A DNA stretch of 64,000 nt from Magicicada septendecula (lineage: Eukaryota > Arthropoda > Insecta > Hemiptera > Cicadidae): NCBI GenBank assembly GCA_034769895.1, contig JAWRYS010001473.1, forward strand, positions 1 through 64,000, written 5' to 3'. Positions within the stretch are counted from its first letter, which is position 1; each line of letters opens with the position of its first letter. The notes beneath the pieces are model-generated. The model did not search any database and was not told the DNA's origin. It was given only the letters and a program-made list of their open reading frames with translations. Shown here one piece after another: positions 23,514 through 36,473 of this stretch. A program made the position numbers and the translations under genes.

Positions 23514-26500
23514 TTAATGATTCAGAACTTCTGTGTAAACGATGTTTTTTGTAAAAACTCTTTCATCATTTGCTAAATGCCCTTGGCCATTATATTCGGA
23601 AATATAAAATCTCAAACCATCGAATGATCGAACTCTACTTGCTGCGACGTACAATTGACCATGTGTAAAAACTGGCTGCCTCAATAAAATTCCAATTTTT
23701 TCGAATGTTTGTCCTTGAGACTTATTTATTGTCATCACAAATGCAGGTATAATTGGAAATTGAGTTCTTTTAAAGTTAAATGGTAAAACAGTACCGGAAT
23801 ATGTTAAATTTATACGTGATATCAAAATTCTCGTATTGCGTGCGGTTCCAGTTAAAACTTCGCAATCAATAGCATTACGATGCATACACTTGATGCGCAT
23901 TCTTGTTCCATTGACTAATGCTTCCTTTGTATTTAAGTTTCTGATCAGTAAAACGATGCAATTAACTTTCAATACTAACTTATGTGGTGGCAAACCACTG
24001 ATAGTCAAAGAATTCAAAAACTCTACTGGATAGTTATTGATTTCATTGTTATCATCAGAAATTATTTTATCGTAGCTATGATATGTTTTCTGTTCACCTG
24101 GTATTCGATTAAGTATATCAGTATTAATAAAAGTACAATCATCATTTCTAGGTGCATTTTGGGGCTTCATCATTACCAATTTTTTTCAAGAATTCGACAA
24201 ATTCTATTTTACTTGGTAAGGCTCTCATATTTTGAGTAAACGTTACTTTATGAAAATAAACTAATTTATGCCAACTCGTGACACAATTTTCAATTAAAGT
24301 TGCACGTGATCCATGTGGGACAACTGGTAAGATTTGCCGAAAATCACCGCACAGAAGTATCGTTTTCACTCCAAATGGTTTATGTTTATAATTTTCATCA
24401 CATAGATCCTGCAATAATCTATCTATGATTTTCAACACTTGCAGTGGGCACATAGAAATTTCATCAATAATTATCAATGATGATGAATTTATGTAACGTC
24501 CATAGCTACTATTTGCGGTAATATTCGCTACAGAATTTTCCAAAATGGGTATAGGCAATTTAAACACATTGTGTAAAGTTCTACCTCCAAGTAATAGAGT
24601 TGAAGCTATGCCACTGAACGCTGTTGCAATGCAACTAAGATTAAGCGAATTTAATTTGTGAATGATTGCTGTTTGTGTGAATGTTTTTCCACAACCTGCA
24701 TGAGCGGTTAAACAAAAAACATTAGATCCAGTATCATGGTGCAAAACTTCACGAATCACACGATCAATTAGATTACGCTGTTCAATATTTGCAGTTTCAT
24801 AATGCTCACAAAACAGAAACTCTTGTTCTATTGGATCAATAGCATTTGCTTCGTCTGTTCTCTGCGAATATGTGGGAACTGGTAAACCAAGTTCTTGACA
24901 TGACAAATTATGAACATTCAAAATATCTTCAATTTCTAATAGAGCTGTGTTAAAGGATACTTCTTCGTTGTAATCTCTCAAAAAATCTTCACTAAGATAT
25001 ACTTTAAATTCATTCCATAACGCCAATGCATTGGCTGGCACATTTAATGCACAAATGTAACCAAATAAATTTCGCATTTGTTTTGGTGAATGTAATTCTT
25101 TTGCTTCATTTAAACATTCATTATCATTTGAAGCAATGCCGCGAGCATGGCACGCTTCAACAAAAGAAGTGTGTATAATTCCATTGTATGTTCTAACATC
25201 CTCAAATGATTTTGGACCACAGACATGTAATAAAAGCAATCGTAAATGGAAAAGTTCGATGTCTTTTGGTGATACTACATATATGCGTGTAATGATTTTA
25301 TCACCTCCACACCTTCTCTTCTTCCATTTTTTTTGGGAATCTTCCACACATAATGCAAAGGAATTTCAATATACTTATATTCATGCGCTGATGGATCTGA
25401 TCGATTCAATTCAAAAAATGCTAATAATTTTGTTTGTCTTGCATTTTCAATTGCTTGACATTCTTGCCCTTCTCGAAAGTAAACATTCTGTCTACGCAGT
25501 AAATGAATGTCAAGTCTAACGATGACATGTGATTGAAAATGCATTGGTAATTCATAGATGCGCCATACAGCTTTAGTTGATCCGACATAACGGCCATTTA
25601 AAAAATTGTTAACTTCATCAATTTGTATTTCTTGACCTGGTTCATTTCTCTCTGAACATAATTCAACAGATGCACTGTCATAGCCTTTATACACGTATTT
25701 ATAAATGTATTTAACACTTTTAAGTGTAGTGCATACTTCAACATTTATATGGCAATTAAATTTGGCAAGTAAATATGGATTGTATGGTACAAAATAACGA
25801 TTGTCGAGGCAACTACCGCGAACTTCAGCATTAATACCATTATCACGCCTTCTGCATAATGGATATCCATTTAATGATTCACATGTAAATTCATTAAATC
25901 GTTTTGGATAATCTTTTGTGCATTTTCCATCTCTCATACATACAGAATTTGGATTAAGTACACCGCATGGACCATGCATCATGTGTTTTACAACATATTC
26001 ATATAATGTAGGATGTGTTTGAATGTTAGGAATCTCCGCAGATACAACTTTATCAATATCGGTAGCGTTAACAATTTTATCTTGCTCATTTAAAGAGAGT
26101 AAAATGTGAGCATGAGGCAATCCTCTCTTTTGAAACTCAATTGTATAAATGAGTGCTTCAACTTTACCGAAGATTTTTTTTTAGTGTAAGGCCCTCAATT
26201 AATGCTTTCAGTTTGGACTTGAATACACGCACAACAATATCAGGTCGAAAATTAGCTGACTCACCTACACCAATATTGCTAACTATTTCAGGCCAACTTG
26301 GATTGCAAGTCATTGTAATAAACAAAGAAGGCTTTCCGAAATGTTGTACAATTGACATTGCATCTAAATAATTCTGATACATATTTCTTGGAGATCCATT
26401 GAATGAAGATGGTAAAATTACTCTACGGCCAACATTATTGGCATTGGGGTTCAATTCTAAATAAATCTGTTAAATTGTTGTAAACTTCAGACCTAAGACT

Positions 26501-27583
26501 TGTTTGATTTTGTCGAATGAAATGTAACCTTGTGCCCTCTATTCTCACATACATATCAACTATCCACTGCAGAAATAATTTTTGTGAATGGTGCAACATG
26601 CTAAAATCTTCTCTAATTGCAAGTCGATAGGCTGCATACTGAAGCATGGTTAATTTATTTCTGGGCGCTCTTGAATTAGATGTAGTTGGTACATTATGAG
26701 AAATATTGATATGCCACCCAGTATCACCATTTGGAAAAAGTAATGGATACGCTAAAGGGTCCAATGATGAATCCAAAACAGAGATATTCTTAATGGTACC
26801 ATTAACTTTTGAAAACGAAACCATATTTCGTTCAAAGGGTGGCTCACCATCAACTGTACTAAATATTACTGCTACATCAGTTTGAACTGCATCATTATAA
26901 CGGCATAGATCTAAATCACGATTTACTTTAATGAGCATACAAATTTCTTTATTTTGATTTTCAACTCTCTGACAATGATCTTTCATTGCAATGAATGACC
27001 GAATGACAGGATTAATGCGTTCCAATTCAAGAAAGATTTCCCGCATTATATTGTTATCGCATGTTTGATTATTGTGTTCATGTAATCTATAATTGACAGC
27101 AGTGTCAACATCATAAAAATATAATTGCGCATAACATGGTGAGCGACCATATCCAGCAGTCATTGGACCTGATCTGTGATAAAAAACATCATGTATTTTA
27201 AAATGATACACTCCACGTGTAACTGTATCCAAAATTTTAGCTTCTGAGCTAACCATAGCAAATGGTGAATTGTATTTACGAATGTTTTCAAAATAATTTT
27301 TTGACTTTCTTTTTATTGAAGGTTCATTTGAAGTAAGTCCATCATACAATGATTTAAAGTATTCATTTTGACTTAAGGCTGGTAATATTGCTTTACCCTT
27401 ATGACAACATGAAGTGAATGCAGTCCTTTCATCTAAAGTGACCTCAGATTCGAAATGTTTTGCATTGCAAAACCTGCATTGTAAATGCATTAATCCAGAA
27501 TCAAAAATATTAAAATTTCTTGGAATGACATTCAGTGCGCATTTAAATGTATCCCTCAAAATAATTTCATCATTTTGTATCAT
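23514..27583 (-). pseudogene. Helitron Rep/helicase, about 1350 codons, frameshifted
   Basis: Five consecutive minus-strand frames read as one protein. First the Helitron N-terminal domain with Cys-rich LQCRFCNAKHF (27583-26435). Then the Rep nuclease with MPHAHILLSL as the HUH-type metal-binding motif and YIYKYVYKG with the paired catalytic tyrosines (26454-25275). Then a Pif1-type helicase with Walker A AHAGCGKT and Walker B LIIIDEIS (25347-24148), and the helicase end with INKSQGQTF and LYVAASRVR (24179-23514). Frame changes fall near 26450, 26175, 25310-25330 and 24160; those near 26175 and 25320 lie in A/T homopolymers. The domains are otherwise well preserved, so either the copy is young or the breaks are sequencing errors. 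A further broken N-terminal stretch precedes it to about 27700. Confidence 0.9.
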
Positions 27584-27699
27584 TTTGTTTCATTATTTAC
27601 ACTATTTAAATTTGCATTTGGTCTATTATAATTTTGACTTTCACGCGAATATATATTCCTTCTTCTTTGTCTCTCACTCCGACCCGTCAATGTTCTATG

Positions 27700-28895
27700 T
27701 CAAGGCATAATGGAAGTAGGTGCGAATATCTGAATGTAAAAAAAAACATGTAATGAAATTACTGAAACTAAGATTAGACAGGGTTTAATTTAAAAATAAT
27801 AAAATGTACTCACTTTTTTGAAACCACCAATAATAATTAGGTGAGAAAGTCAATTCAAATTGCTGCTACAAAATTTTCCTTTTGCAACAGGTGTATATTA
27901 AGCAAGCTGTATTTCACTTTCAACTGCACATTAATATATAAAACACAGATATCTAATATACAAAATATAAAATAAACGCTTTTTTGCCTTGACATACACT
28001 CCACAGACTATTGAAAAAGGAACATTTGAAATCACACAAAATTCACAGCTCATTCAGTCAATCTGTCAGTAATTATTTGTTGGCAACATTTTAAAATTCT
28101 TTGGCGACAATCTCTACTCTGTGCGACTGTTTGACCACAGACTATTATGTGTTTGACATTGGCAGTATGAACGTACACTAAAATGAAAAAATTATAATTT
28201 TATTGCCTGGCAACAAAATTATTTTATTTTTAACAATTACCATTGTTTGAAAAAGTGTAAATGAATTTTCAAGTGCAAATGAATGTTTTATTTTATTTAA
28301 TTTAATGTATTTGTAACACATATTATATATAAATTTTAGCTTTCTGCACTCCTTCTCCATATAAACTTTAACTATGCCAAATCTCACACTCCTCCGTGCG
28401 CGCAATATGCTTAAAAAGGGGTACAAAGTTTTCTCTTCACGTATTAATATATACATAATTTCGAGATGCCATTGCAATTTACAAATTTTGAGTATGCTGA
28501 TATTGCTTTCATGTACAGTTTTAGTATTAGAAATTCCCGGGATGCAAAACGTCAAAAACCAATGAAGCTTTCCAAACAGGAGAGTACCTCATAACAAAAC
28601 ATTTTCTTTGGTCTTTCATAATTTCTAATTTTTATGAGACTTTACCAATGACCAGTTGTAGTTATCTCAAACAATTATTAAAACATTTTTAGTTCTGCAA
28701 TCAAGAATATAGTATTACTATTATTAGCCAGACAAAACAGTTTATTTACATGCATAATTCCATATAGGGCAGAAATTACCATAAAAACTTAAAGATATAA
28801 ACATACAACCACTCCCTTGTGATATATTAAATTCAAGAGATGCAGATGATTAATTTAGTGCAGGTGATTTGTCTTATTGTACTTCAGATTACTAA
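27700..28895. other. Helitron 5' flank and AT-rich intron
   Basis: Probably includes the Helitron leader and its unresolved 5' end. No coding region or other repeat boundary could be supported. Confidence 0.4.
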
Positions 28896-28905
28896 GCCAT
28901 AGTAA

Positions 28906-29179
28906 TCACCATGATCCTAGTGGCTAACGCGGGCGATTGATGCACTCGTGGTCCCGGGATCAATTCCCGGCAGAGGTTCCGTACGGCATGCACTCAGCGT
29001 CATGAGGCAAACTGAGTTAGGCGCTAAAATAACAGCGCCGCCTCCTGGCTGTGAATACCATAAGTAGCGGCTGGTGGCACGTAGTACTAGCCATACACCA
29101 TCACACTAACACAAAAAGCCACGCGGTACACCTTGGTCCTTAACGGACTGTTGAGCGGAGGATTTAATCACCGTGATCA
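28906..29179 (+). mobile_element. tRNA-derived SINE, 274 bp
   Basis: A polymerase III-type internal promoter is visible: an A-box-like TAGTGGCTAACGCGGG near 28918-28933 and a B-box-like GGATCAATTCC at 28957-28967 inside the tRNA T-arm-like CCCGGGATCAATTCCCGG. The element is GC-rich relative to its flanks and is bounded by a 9-bp direct repeat CCATAGTAA (28897-28905 and 29180-29188). No long A tail is seen at the 3' end, where the sequence ATTTAATCACCGTGATCA resembles the 5' edge. It lies just upstream of the RACGAP1-like third exon. Confidence 0.8.
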
Positions 29180-29295
29180 CCATAGTAACATAATATTGCT
29201 GAATACATTATTGTCACTAAGTTTAGTCAGTAAACTTCATTTTCCTCATTCATGTTTATCTTTTCAGGACAACTGTTAAATGTTTCTGTTAATAG

Positions 29296-29465
29296 AATCT
29301 GTTTTGTCTGATCTGAACTACTCACGCTCTGAAGACTTGGTCTATGCTTTTTATCTCTTGTACAACAACAGACCAAGAGTTAGAAAGCATAGACCAAGTC
29401 TGCCTCATGAGTACCCAGTGAATCCTAAAATAGGTCGATCGTCAAATACATTTAAACAGGTTGAG
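29296..29465 (+). CDS. RACGAP1/tumbleweed-like exon 3
   Basis: An open 170-nt exon bounded by an acceptor (TTCTGTTAATAG) and a GTATGT donor; it enters in phase 1, matching the exit of 2328-2490, and leaves in phase 0. It encodes SVLSDLNYSRSED, then RVRKHRPSLPHEYP and SSNTFKQVE, which fits the linker after the coiled coil of RACGAP1. An unusual inverted duplication inside it (29336-29359 against 29375-29398, 22 of 24 pairing) replaces residues normally between SED and the KHRPS motif. No further exons (C1, RhoGAP) were found downstream in the window, which fits a broken gene or very long introns. Confidence 0.6.
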
Positions 29466-30840
29466 GTATGTTGTTTTAATATAAATTCCACCTTCATGCA
29501 TAGAAGTTGACAGTCTTGTTCAATATACATTCATAGTGTGTATATTATTTATGCATTTTAAATTTATTTGCAATATGTGAGTGTATATTATTTAGTTTAG
29601 CTTTTAATTGGTAACAACTTGAACAATATGCTGTTTGGATAAGTGATTTTTTTAAATCTGTAAAATTGAATATAGTTGAATTTTCACAAGTATATTGTTT
29701 TAATATAACAAATAAGATGGGTTTTACACACACACACACAACCCTTAACCAGTGGTGTATTCTGGTCTCAGGTGCAGGGTGTGCTGTACAGGTTGATGTG
29801 AGCCTAATCAATAGACTGTACTGTATATAAAAATTCTTAATATAGGTGATGTTGGTCACATGCTATATGTGCTTACCATACCAGTATGTACAAAAAAAGC
29901 TTTAAGTAATGATGTAATGACACAGCCTAGAGTGTAAGTTGTAAATCTGGTCAATTGTTTTTATTGCTATGTCACTGTCAGGTGCTACATGTATTCAGTG
30001 AAACAGTTATTTTGGTGGAGTTTGGTGTAGTGGCTGATTTCAGAGGAGAGACTCAAGCTTCAAAGGCTGAAACCTGAACGTGTCCTGAACAGTTTTAAAG
30101 ATGCTCAGAGGCCTGTCTCATGTACAATAACAACGCCAGTGTATTTCATAATACAGCAGATATGACAGAAATAAGTGACATTCAAACCTCGACAATCTAT
30201 AGATTTATAATCTGCTGGAAAGTTAATTGTATAATACAAATAACTGGAAGTTCATATTCAATAAAGCAGTTATATTTATTAATACTGAAAAAGTATTAAT
30301 AAGAAGTAACTAAAATAATACAACCAATTAGAAAAAAAAATTACAGGTAATGAAAACTATTATTACTACAAATTCAACGCTCTTATTAACATAACAGAAT
30401 ATTTTGTTTCACTTATACGTTAACTCTAGCCTTCAAGTTTTTCAGTTACAAAGTTGTAAAACGAGTCTTTAGTCATAATTTTGCAACATTTCCTTTTCGA
30501 ACCACTCAAATGGTCTTGACCTTGGGTGCACCTGTAATAAGTATTCATACATTTTAGGGCAGAAAACTAATGTTCTGTATTAGGGATTGCATTATTGGGG
30601 ATTTTCAGTATAAGCTCAACTAGTTTGTTACCATTCTGTAAGCCCAGCTACTAGGTTGTTATCTTTCATAAACAGGGATGCCATGGAATACAGGGCTCAC
30701 ATAAATTGTACTTAGTTTACTTTTAAGTAAAATGTGGTTCCGTAAGCTTATTTTATACTAATTTTAATTCATCAGGAAAGGTTTTCCTGTCGCTGTCATA
30801 TTTACTGTAGAACAGAAAATGCAAAAACGACAATTTGGAA
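29466..30840. other. Intronic or intergenic AT-rich sequence
   Basis: Nothing recognisable apart from a short CA repeat near 29728-29741. A possible acceptor near 30045 followed by a short open stretch did not match the expected next RACGAP1 region. Confidence 0.35.
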
Positions 30841-30849
30841 AATGAACTA

Positions 30850-32306
30850 TACCGCATTTATATTTGTTCTGAAATACTGTCAATGATTTTACAATACAGT
30901 TGCCTGTAAGATATAATTCCGCTATCATAATGACTCTTAGTATTCAGCTTAGTGTTATTTTTATTTTGAGATGTTGCTGAGTTCCAAAGTGTTTCAAATG
31001 CTCTTGCTTGTTATTCTGTAATTGACGAAGAGTGTCATTCTCTTTATTATTATAGTAATCAATGTCCACTGTTGTAGTTTGCAGTATGTTGTAGAGTACA
31101 TGTGTATTTTCTTTCAAAATACTTTCAGCAGAAAAGAAGTATCTGCTGACTAGTAAGAAATGACAAAAAACCTCTTGCCTTCACAATAGAATCTGCATCC
31201 CATTAATCATAAATTATTAACTATAAATTGAAAAAGTTGCTCACATTAGTCCACTTTTACCATTTGGACTAACCTAGATATAAATTACATGTGGTCGGTG
31301 CCACTGATGGTAACGTTCACTGACAAAATCTTTAAGCACTACTTTTCTTTTCAACGAATTTGAAAAATGCTGTCAGTTCACTAAGAGTTTGAAACAAAAT
31401 TATGCACTCTTCAATATATGGCAGAGTCCCTATTGTAAAACTAAATTTAACATGGTATAGCATGTGTAAACAAAGTCATTAGATATTTTTGTGTAACTTT
31501 ACTCTGAAACCCGTTTAAATAGCCACTCATCACCCCATTGTAAGTCTGCCCAACTAACTTACTATTGATTTTAAACTCTTTCACAATATTAGTGATGTAA
31601 TGAAATAGTTCCCTGATGCTTCATTCTGAGTTTATGTCAGTAAACCCCTACAAAACGTTCAAACAAGTCACCTTCCTTGACATAATGAAGCACAGTAGAC
31701 AGTTGTGATTTGCATATAACATCATCTGGCGTTTCATCTAGCATAATAGATAGAAAGGTTGTCTCATTTATGTCATTTTTTATTTGATCTAGTGTAACAT
31801 CACATAGTGGAAGTATGATGTCATTCTGTACAGTGCAGCAAAAAACAGTTGCATTTTTTGAATGCATGTCAAGAAGAGGATTGTAAGTTCTAAGTGTCTC
31901 CAAAAATTCCAAATTTCCTTTGTTAACAGATTCCTCTGACTCATTCTGGCTTCTTAGAGGAAATGTTTGCTTAGACAAGTAACAGATTACATCTGTCAGT
32001 CTTTTAAGAATTTCTCTGTTTCTTTTTACTTGTTTGTTGTGTTAATGTATGTTTGCTCTAAGTTAAGAGTCAATCATAGCATCAATTCTTTGTTTGCCAA
32101 ATAATTTACATTTTACAAACAACTCTACAGATTGAGACTGTTCGTGTTTGTGTTGTGCAGACTAGGACTAAGGTCACAGAGCCACTTTTTGTCAATTTTC
32201 CACTTTCTCTCGAAAATAATAAACAGGAACAGCAGAACAGCATACTAAATTTTGCACAACCTGTAATCCAAGAAATAGATGTGTACTGGGGACAGAAAAA
32301 TGGCAA
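30850..32306 (-). pseudogene. hAT transposase of the ZMYM1/DUF4371 type, decayed
   Basis: The minus strand holds, in order, a TTF-type zinc-finger stretch (TGCAKFSMLFCCSCLLFSRE, near 32250), KQRIDAMIDS, and a clean block at 31637-31978 with FLSIMLDETPDD and KSQLSTVLHYVKEGD around the first catalytic Asp. A degraded continuation follows to about 30850 with LVGQTYNGVMSG. Many stops and frameshifts break the 3' half. The second copy of this superfamily in the window is at 58.0-60.5 kb. Termini were not found. Confidence 0.75.
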
Positions 32307-33586
32307 TCATGTTCTTTTTTTTTTGCCTTTGTGTTTAGTCATCAAGCTTGGTAACTCAGGGAAAGGTTGTCCTTTCCTAACAATTTTTATTTTTCTTGAA
32401 AAGTTTTCACTGAGAATTTCTTATTAGAAGAAGATCTTTGGTTGTTAAAACGATGTGCGGTTCTTTTAACGTACGTTCAGTAGTTAGATTACAACACCAC
32501 TGGTGCCATCATTGATTATTCTGGTGATAACGGTTAAAAATTGAAAAAAATATTTCATGCGCAAGATGTTCAGTATAATTTATCGAGTGAATACATACAC
32601 TCCTAAAATGTGCATCAAAAGTTGTAAACATTTAAGACTATTGGAAGGTGTGGGTGCACACGTGCTTATAGAATATACACCACTGCCAACATATTCACTC
32701 CTTTGGAAAACTCCTGTACATGAGGGCTCTAGACAAACGTCAACTGTAGCTGCAATATAAGTGATTGCGATCTGCAATGAACACTCCATTACCACAGATA
32801 TTTTATAAAAGACTGAATTTTTAGAAATAATAGGGGAATTTATTACTCACATGCACCTAATTACTGAGGATAAATCCTGTAATAAGACCAAATTTCTAGT
32901 ACCATTACTTTATATCAACAGTGGTCATAACATGTTATCTACATCGCGTGTGATTTATTTATATGCATGAATGTGTGTTGCATATACTACTGTTATTAAG
33001 GGAATACAGAAAACTGCCTAATGACCAAAATCTTTTAACTTCTTTTCACTTCATTTGTTTTTATTTTTGTAGCCAATGATGAGAAACCTTGTACTGACTG
33101 TTTAGCAAAAGTAGCATTTCCTAAAGACTCGACTCAGCTTATTGGATCCTCTGTAATCTTGGTGCTTGTTGCTAAATATTGAGCTTGCACTGTAAAGCCA
33201 GAGGAACATTATCACTTTGGTTTACTGTATTCTGATATTCCGCCAGTCAGCTGAAGTTTATTGGTTGGCAAGTAAATCAATAACATTAGCATTAATTTTT
33301 AATCCATGTAAAGCTGAGGTTTGGAACTTGCTCTTATGCTAAACACGTGATTGAGTACTTTAGTAATCTGAGGCTGCACAAAAAAAAAAAATTTGCTGAA
33401 TATGTATTCTCACATATGCTTCTGTGGCCAGTGTCTGTTCTGTATTTGAAATCTTCAGGTATGGACCATATTGAATATCTTGTCAGACAGTGTTTCATTA
33501 CAATGGATATCTTCAGGTCTATCTGAGCTTGCGTGCCAGCCTCTTCGCCTCATTGTCTCATAGACATGAATATACCCTTTTAATAT
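32306..33586. other. Sequence between hAT remnant and BEL LTR, nothing recognised
   Basis: No gene model supported. A short open stretch near 33070-33180 after a TTGTAG acceptor-like site encodes NDEKPCTDCLAKVAF but matches nothing I know. Confidence 0.3.
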
Positions 33587-34587
33587 TGTTACGACGGTCT
33601 AACTGATCGTCGTATGGTACAGTGGAAAACAAAATACAAGACACCAATTACGTCATTAATCACCAGCTTTAATTATCACAGTTAAACAGTTCGTAATTAA
33701 CAACACAGTCTCTTACAACAAATCAAATAAAAATTGTTCACACGCAATAAAATGTCAACTAATATAAAACACAATTGTATTACAATTATACCGCCCGATT
33801 ATAAAAACACACCACTTCACTGCACTAATAACCATTTGAACGTACAGAGTAATATCGCCCAATAATAACTTGAACCACACTGTAGTATATCGCAACTATA
33901 ACTCAAACTGAACATCGTTGAGTACTGGTATTTATACCCCCCCTCGAAATACTAGGTTATTCCACATACTACGTATTAGCTCTAAACTACGGCGTTAGAT
34001 GTAGTGTTTAGCTAATTTTCAGTTGTAATTAATTTTCATTGTGTAAGTATCCTGTGTTTGTCTTTCCTCGTAACTTTAATTTCACGTACGATTTGGTAAG
34101 TTCAAATAGTGCGCGAGTGCGTGTCGTTTTATGCAAGACCAACCACAAATCGATCTCTCGCGTGTGGGCTGAACTCTGTTCTGTTGTTCGCTTCGTATAG
34201 TTATACACGTGTTCGCGTCGCCGTCGCAGGCCTGCCTCTTTTTCGTATGTAACGTTTTCCGCAAATACGGCAAATGGTTCAAAACTCACGTAAAAGTTCG
34301 TAAAATCGCGAACGTGCGAACTGTTCAACACCGCAGTTTCTACTACAACACAACTACCACAAGCAGCTTCAGCTACATGCGGTCTTCCAGCCTACAAGAG
34401 TGCTTTCCATCAAACCACAGGTACTGTACGTAATTTGTATTTCATCAATGTAAATGGCAATTGCTGGGAGGGAATTTAAAACTCCCACAACTATTCCAGC
34501 AATCGACCAAGTTCAGTTGAGGTTAACAACCAATTCTATCTTTCTACTGAACCAGCCTTTTATCAGAGCCTATAATTAATCCCGACA
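33587..34587 (+). repeat. 5' LTR of BEL/Pao element (1001 bp)
   Basis: Starts TGTTACGACGGTC and ends AATCCCGACA, two bases before the primer site. Its first half is clearly related, in reverse orientation, to 54.9-55.2 kb. Confidence 0.85.
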
Positions 34588-34589
34588 AA

Positions 34590-34605
34590 TGGTCCTCCGG
34601 GCCGG
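34590..34605 (+). other. Primer-binding site of BEL/Pao element
   Basis: TGGTCCTCCGGGCCGG starts two bases after the LTR end, with the TGG start expected for pairing to a tRNA CCA end. The tRNA species cannot be named with certainty from sequence alone. Confidence 0.65.
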
Positions 34606-35084
34606 ATTGTTCAAATAGTGGATGGTTCAAATTCGCAGTGTCGTTTTTGTGAAATCATAAAAACTTGTGAAACGTGGTCGGGCGAACTGTTACTACCGCT
34701 CATTTCGTCGGTTACCGGTAACGGTTATGTTTTGCAACTACTCTCGTATGTCCCCATGTAAATAGTGTACAGTAATTGTTATTAGTGTCAAGTAACTGTT
34801 ATTTCATAAGGTACATTTCATAACTGTTCTTTTCCTTGTTTTGTTGGCTAAAAACTATTGCGACATTCCCAGTACGTCACCTATGACTCCGAATCCCCCG
34901 TGTTTACGCATAACTCACTTATCCGTCAGCCAGTCCACACGCAAAATACATTCAGCCGTCTGTGCTACTGTATACGCACATTATACATCGCATACTTCAA
35001 ATGCATCGTGCACATTATACTGAAAAAAGTCATCTCGTCTAATATTCGTCTTCTCCGCAATAAATTGTTCAACAATCATTCGAC

Positions 35085-36473
35085 ATGACCGGTAAAAAGG
35101 ACGCATTACTACGCGCAAATGCAGTTTATTTTGCCAAATGCAAACCTACCCTAAATACGCTACAGACCTTTGCAACTTCAAAGGGGCATAATTTAGATGG
35201 GAAAACGTACGAAATCGCACTTAAATTATACAACGACTTTTCAGATGCAATCGAAAAAATTGAAATAAATAATATTTCCTTACAAGAAAAGGATTCAACT
35301 GATGTACTTGACATTTCAAAAGAATGTGATGAACTGTTCAGTCTCCTCACACTGGACAATTCAACTGAACAAAAGCCTGTCATACAGGCACATGCTTCCT
35401 TTAAGGTGCCCAAAATTTCACTGCCTGTTTTCTCTGGTGAAACTAATCAATGGATTAATTTTAAAAATTTGTTTGATTCATCTGTTCACAATTCATCTGT
35501 CTTCACACCATGTCAAAAACTTCAATGCTTGCGTACGCACTTGTCAGGTCATGCATTGTCCTTAGTTGAAACATTACCAATTACTGATGTAAATTACCAA
35601 ACGACGTATGACATTTTATGTAATAGATACAGTAATAAGAGGTCTGCTGCAAATCATTATTATGCTTTGATGAAAAATTATCAAATAAAGGAAAATAGCC
35701 ATGACAACTTCAAACATTACCTGTCAACCTTTCAGTCATCCGTCAATGCCTTGCTCAGCCTTGACATAAACATGCAAGATTTTCTCCTGTTGCAGCTTGC
35801 TTTACACAAATTGCCTTCTGACGTCCGTATGCTGTACGAACAAAAACAAACGGAGGATGATAATAAAATTCCTACCTTTCAGGATTTGATAAAATTTATC
35901 ACCAACTTAGAAAGGTCATACGAAATCATTCAGGCTGAATCGCCTCCTAGTTCGTCTCCCAGTACACCACATGTCAATAGGCGATCGTTTCCCGGCACAA
36001 GTGGTTTCAAAGGCACACCTAACCAGGCAAAATTTGTAAATAGATCTGCAAAGACTCTGTTAGTTCAAACCTCTCAGGAAGCTCGACCCACACTACCTGT
36101 TTTCATTGCAATGGCAATCACAAAATATTCAATTGTGAAAAGTTTCAACAACTGCCTGTTGACTTTCGTTACAATGTACTTCGTCAGCACAAACTATGCT
36201 TTGCTTGTTTTTCCACTCATCCTCGTGCGAATTGTACTTCAAACAAAAGTTGTCGAACATGTCATAGTAAAAGCCACAACACTATGCTTTGTCAGGCAAA
36301 TGTTCAAAGCTCGTCTGTCAATTCAACGCCGAGTAGTGTGCAAACGGGCGCACCCGGACCTGTTTTGTCACCATCAAGCTCTGCCAACAGTCAGAATGCA
36401 ACTTTCTCTTGTCACGCCTCAACCGTCGATACTGTTACAAAAATTGTGTTACTCGGCACAGCAAAAGTATTAG
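35085..36473 (+). pseudogene. BEL/Pao Gag (DUF1759-type), frameshifted before zinc knuckles
   Basis: The structural polyprotein of the element. The N-terminal helical part is followed by PKISLPVFSGETNQWINFKN, the DUF1759 signature of Pao Gag, and LSGHALSLVETLPI. Near 36095 the frame shifts: the next frame carries CFHCNGNHKIFNC, a perfect CX2CX4HX4C zinc knuckle, and two further Cys/His clusters up to about 36290. Gag would bind and package the element RNA. The start at 35085 is the first Met of the long frame, about 480 nt after the primer site. Confidence 0.85.

Larger units (their letters stand above)
22689..27700 (-). mobile_element. Helitron rolling-circle transposon (5' end not resolved)
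   Basis: On the minus strand the element ends with a 6-bp stem hairpin (GGTCGA/TCGACC, 22705-22719) followed about 12 nt later by CTAG, with T as the next base. This is the standard Helitron 3' terminus and AT insertion site. The coding block at 23514-27583 and its 5' leader belong to it. The 5' TC end should lie somewhere in 27.7-28.6 kb, but I cannot fix it. No terminal inverted repeats or target duplication are expected. Confidence 0.85.
2491..29295 (+). other. 26.8 kb putative intron of the RACGAP1-like locus
   Basis: The donor at 2491 (phase 1) and the acceptor at 29294-29295 are phase-compatible and connect the ISELDFT coding end to the SVLSDLNYSRSED coding start, which are adjacent in RACGAP1 proteins. 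Almost everything between can be assigned to transposons: a foldback, Ty3, LINE, PLE, two LTR insertions, mariner, Helitron and SINE. That these exons belong to one transcript is inferred from phase and homology; no transcript evidence is available. Confidence 0.55.

Noticed and set aside
33070..33180. Possible exon with two CxxC-like cysteines after TTGTAG
   Set aside because: No partner exon, no donor in frame and no recognisable family.
34029..34331. ORFs on both strands in the BEL LTR
   Set aside because: Inside the LTR, overlapping in several frames, without motifs.
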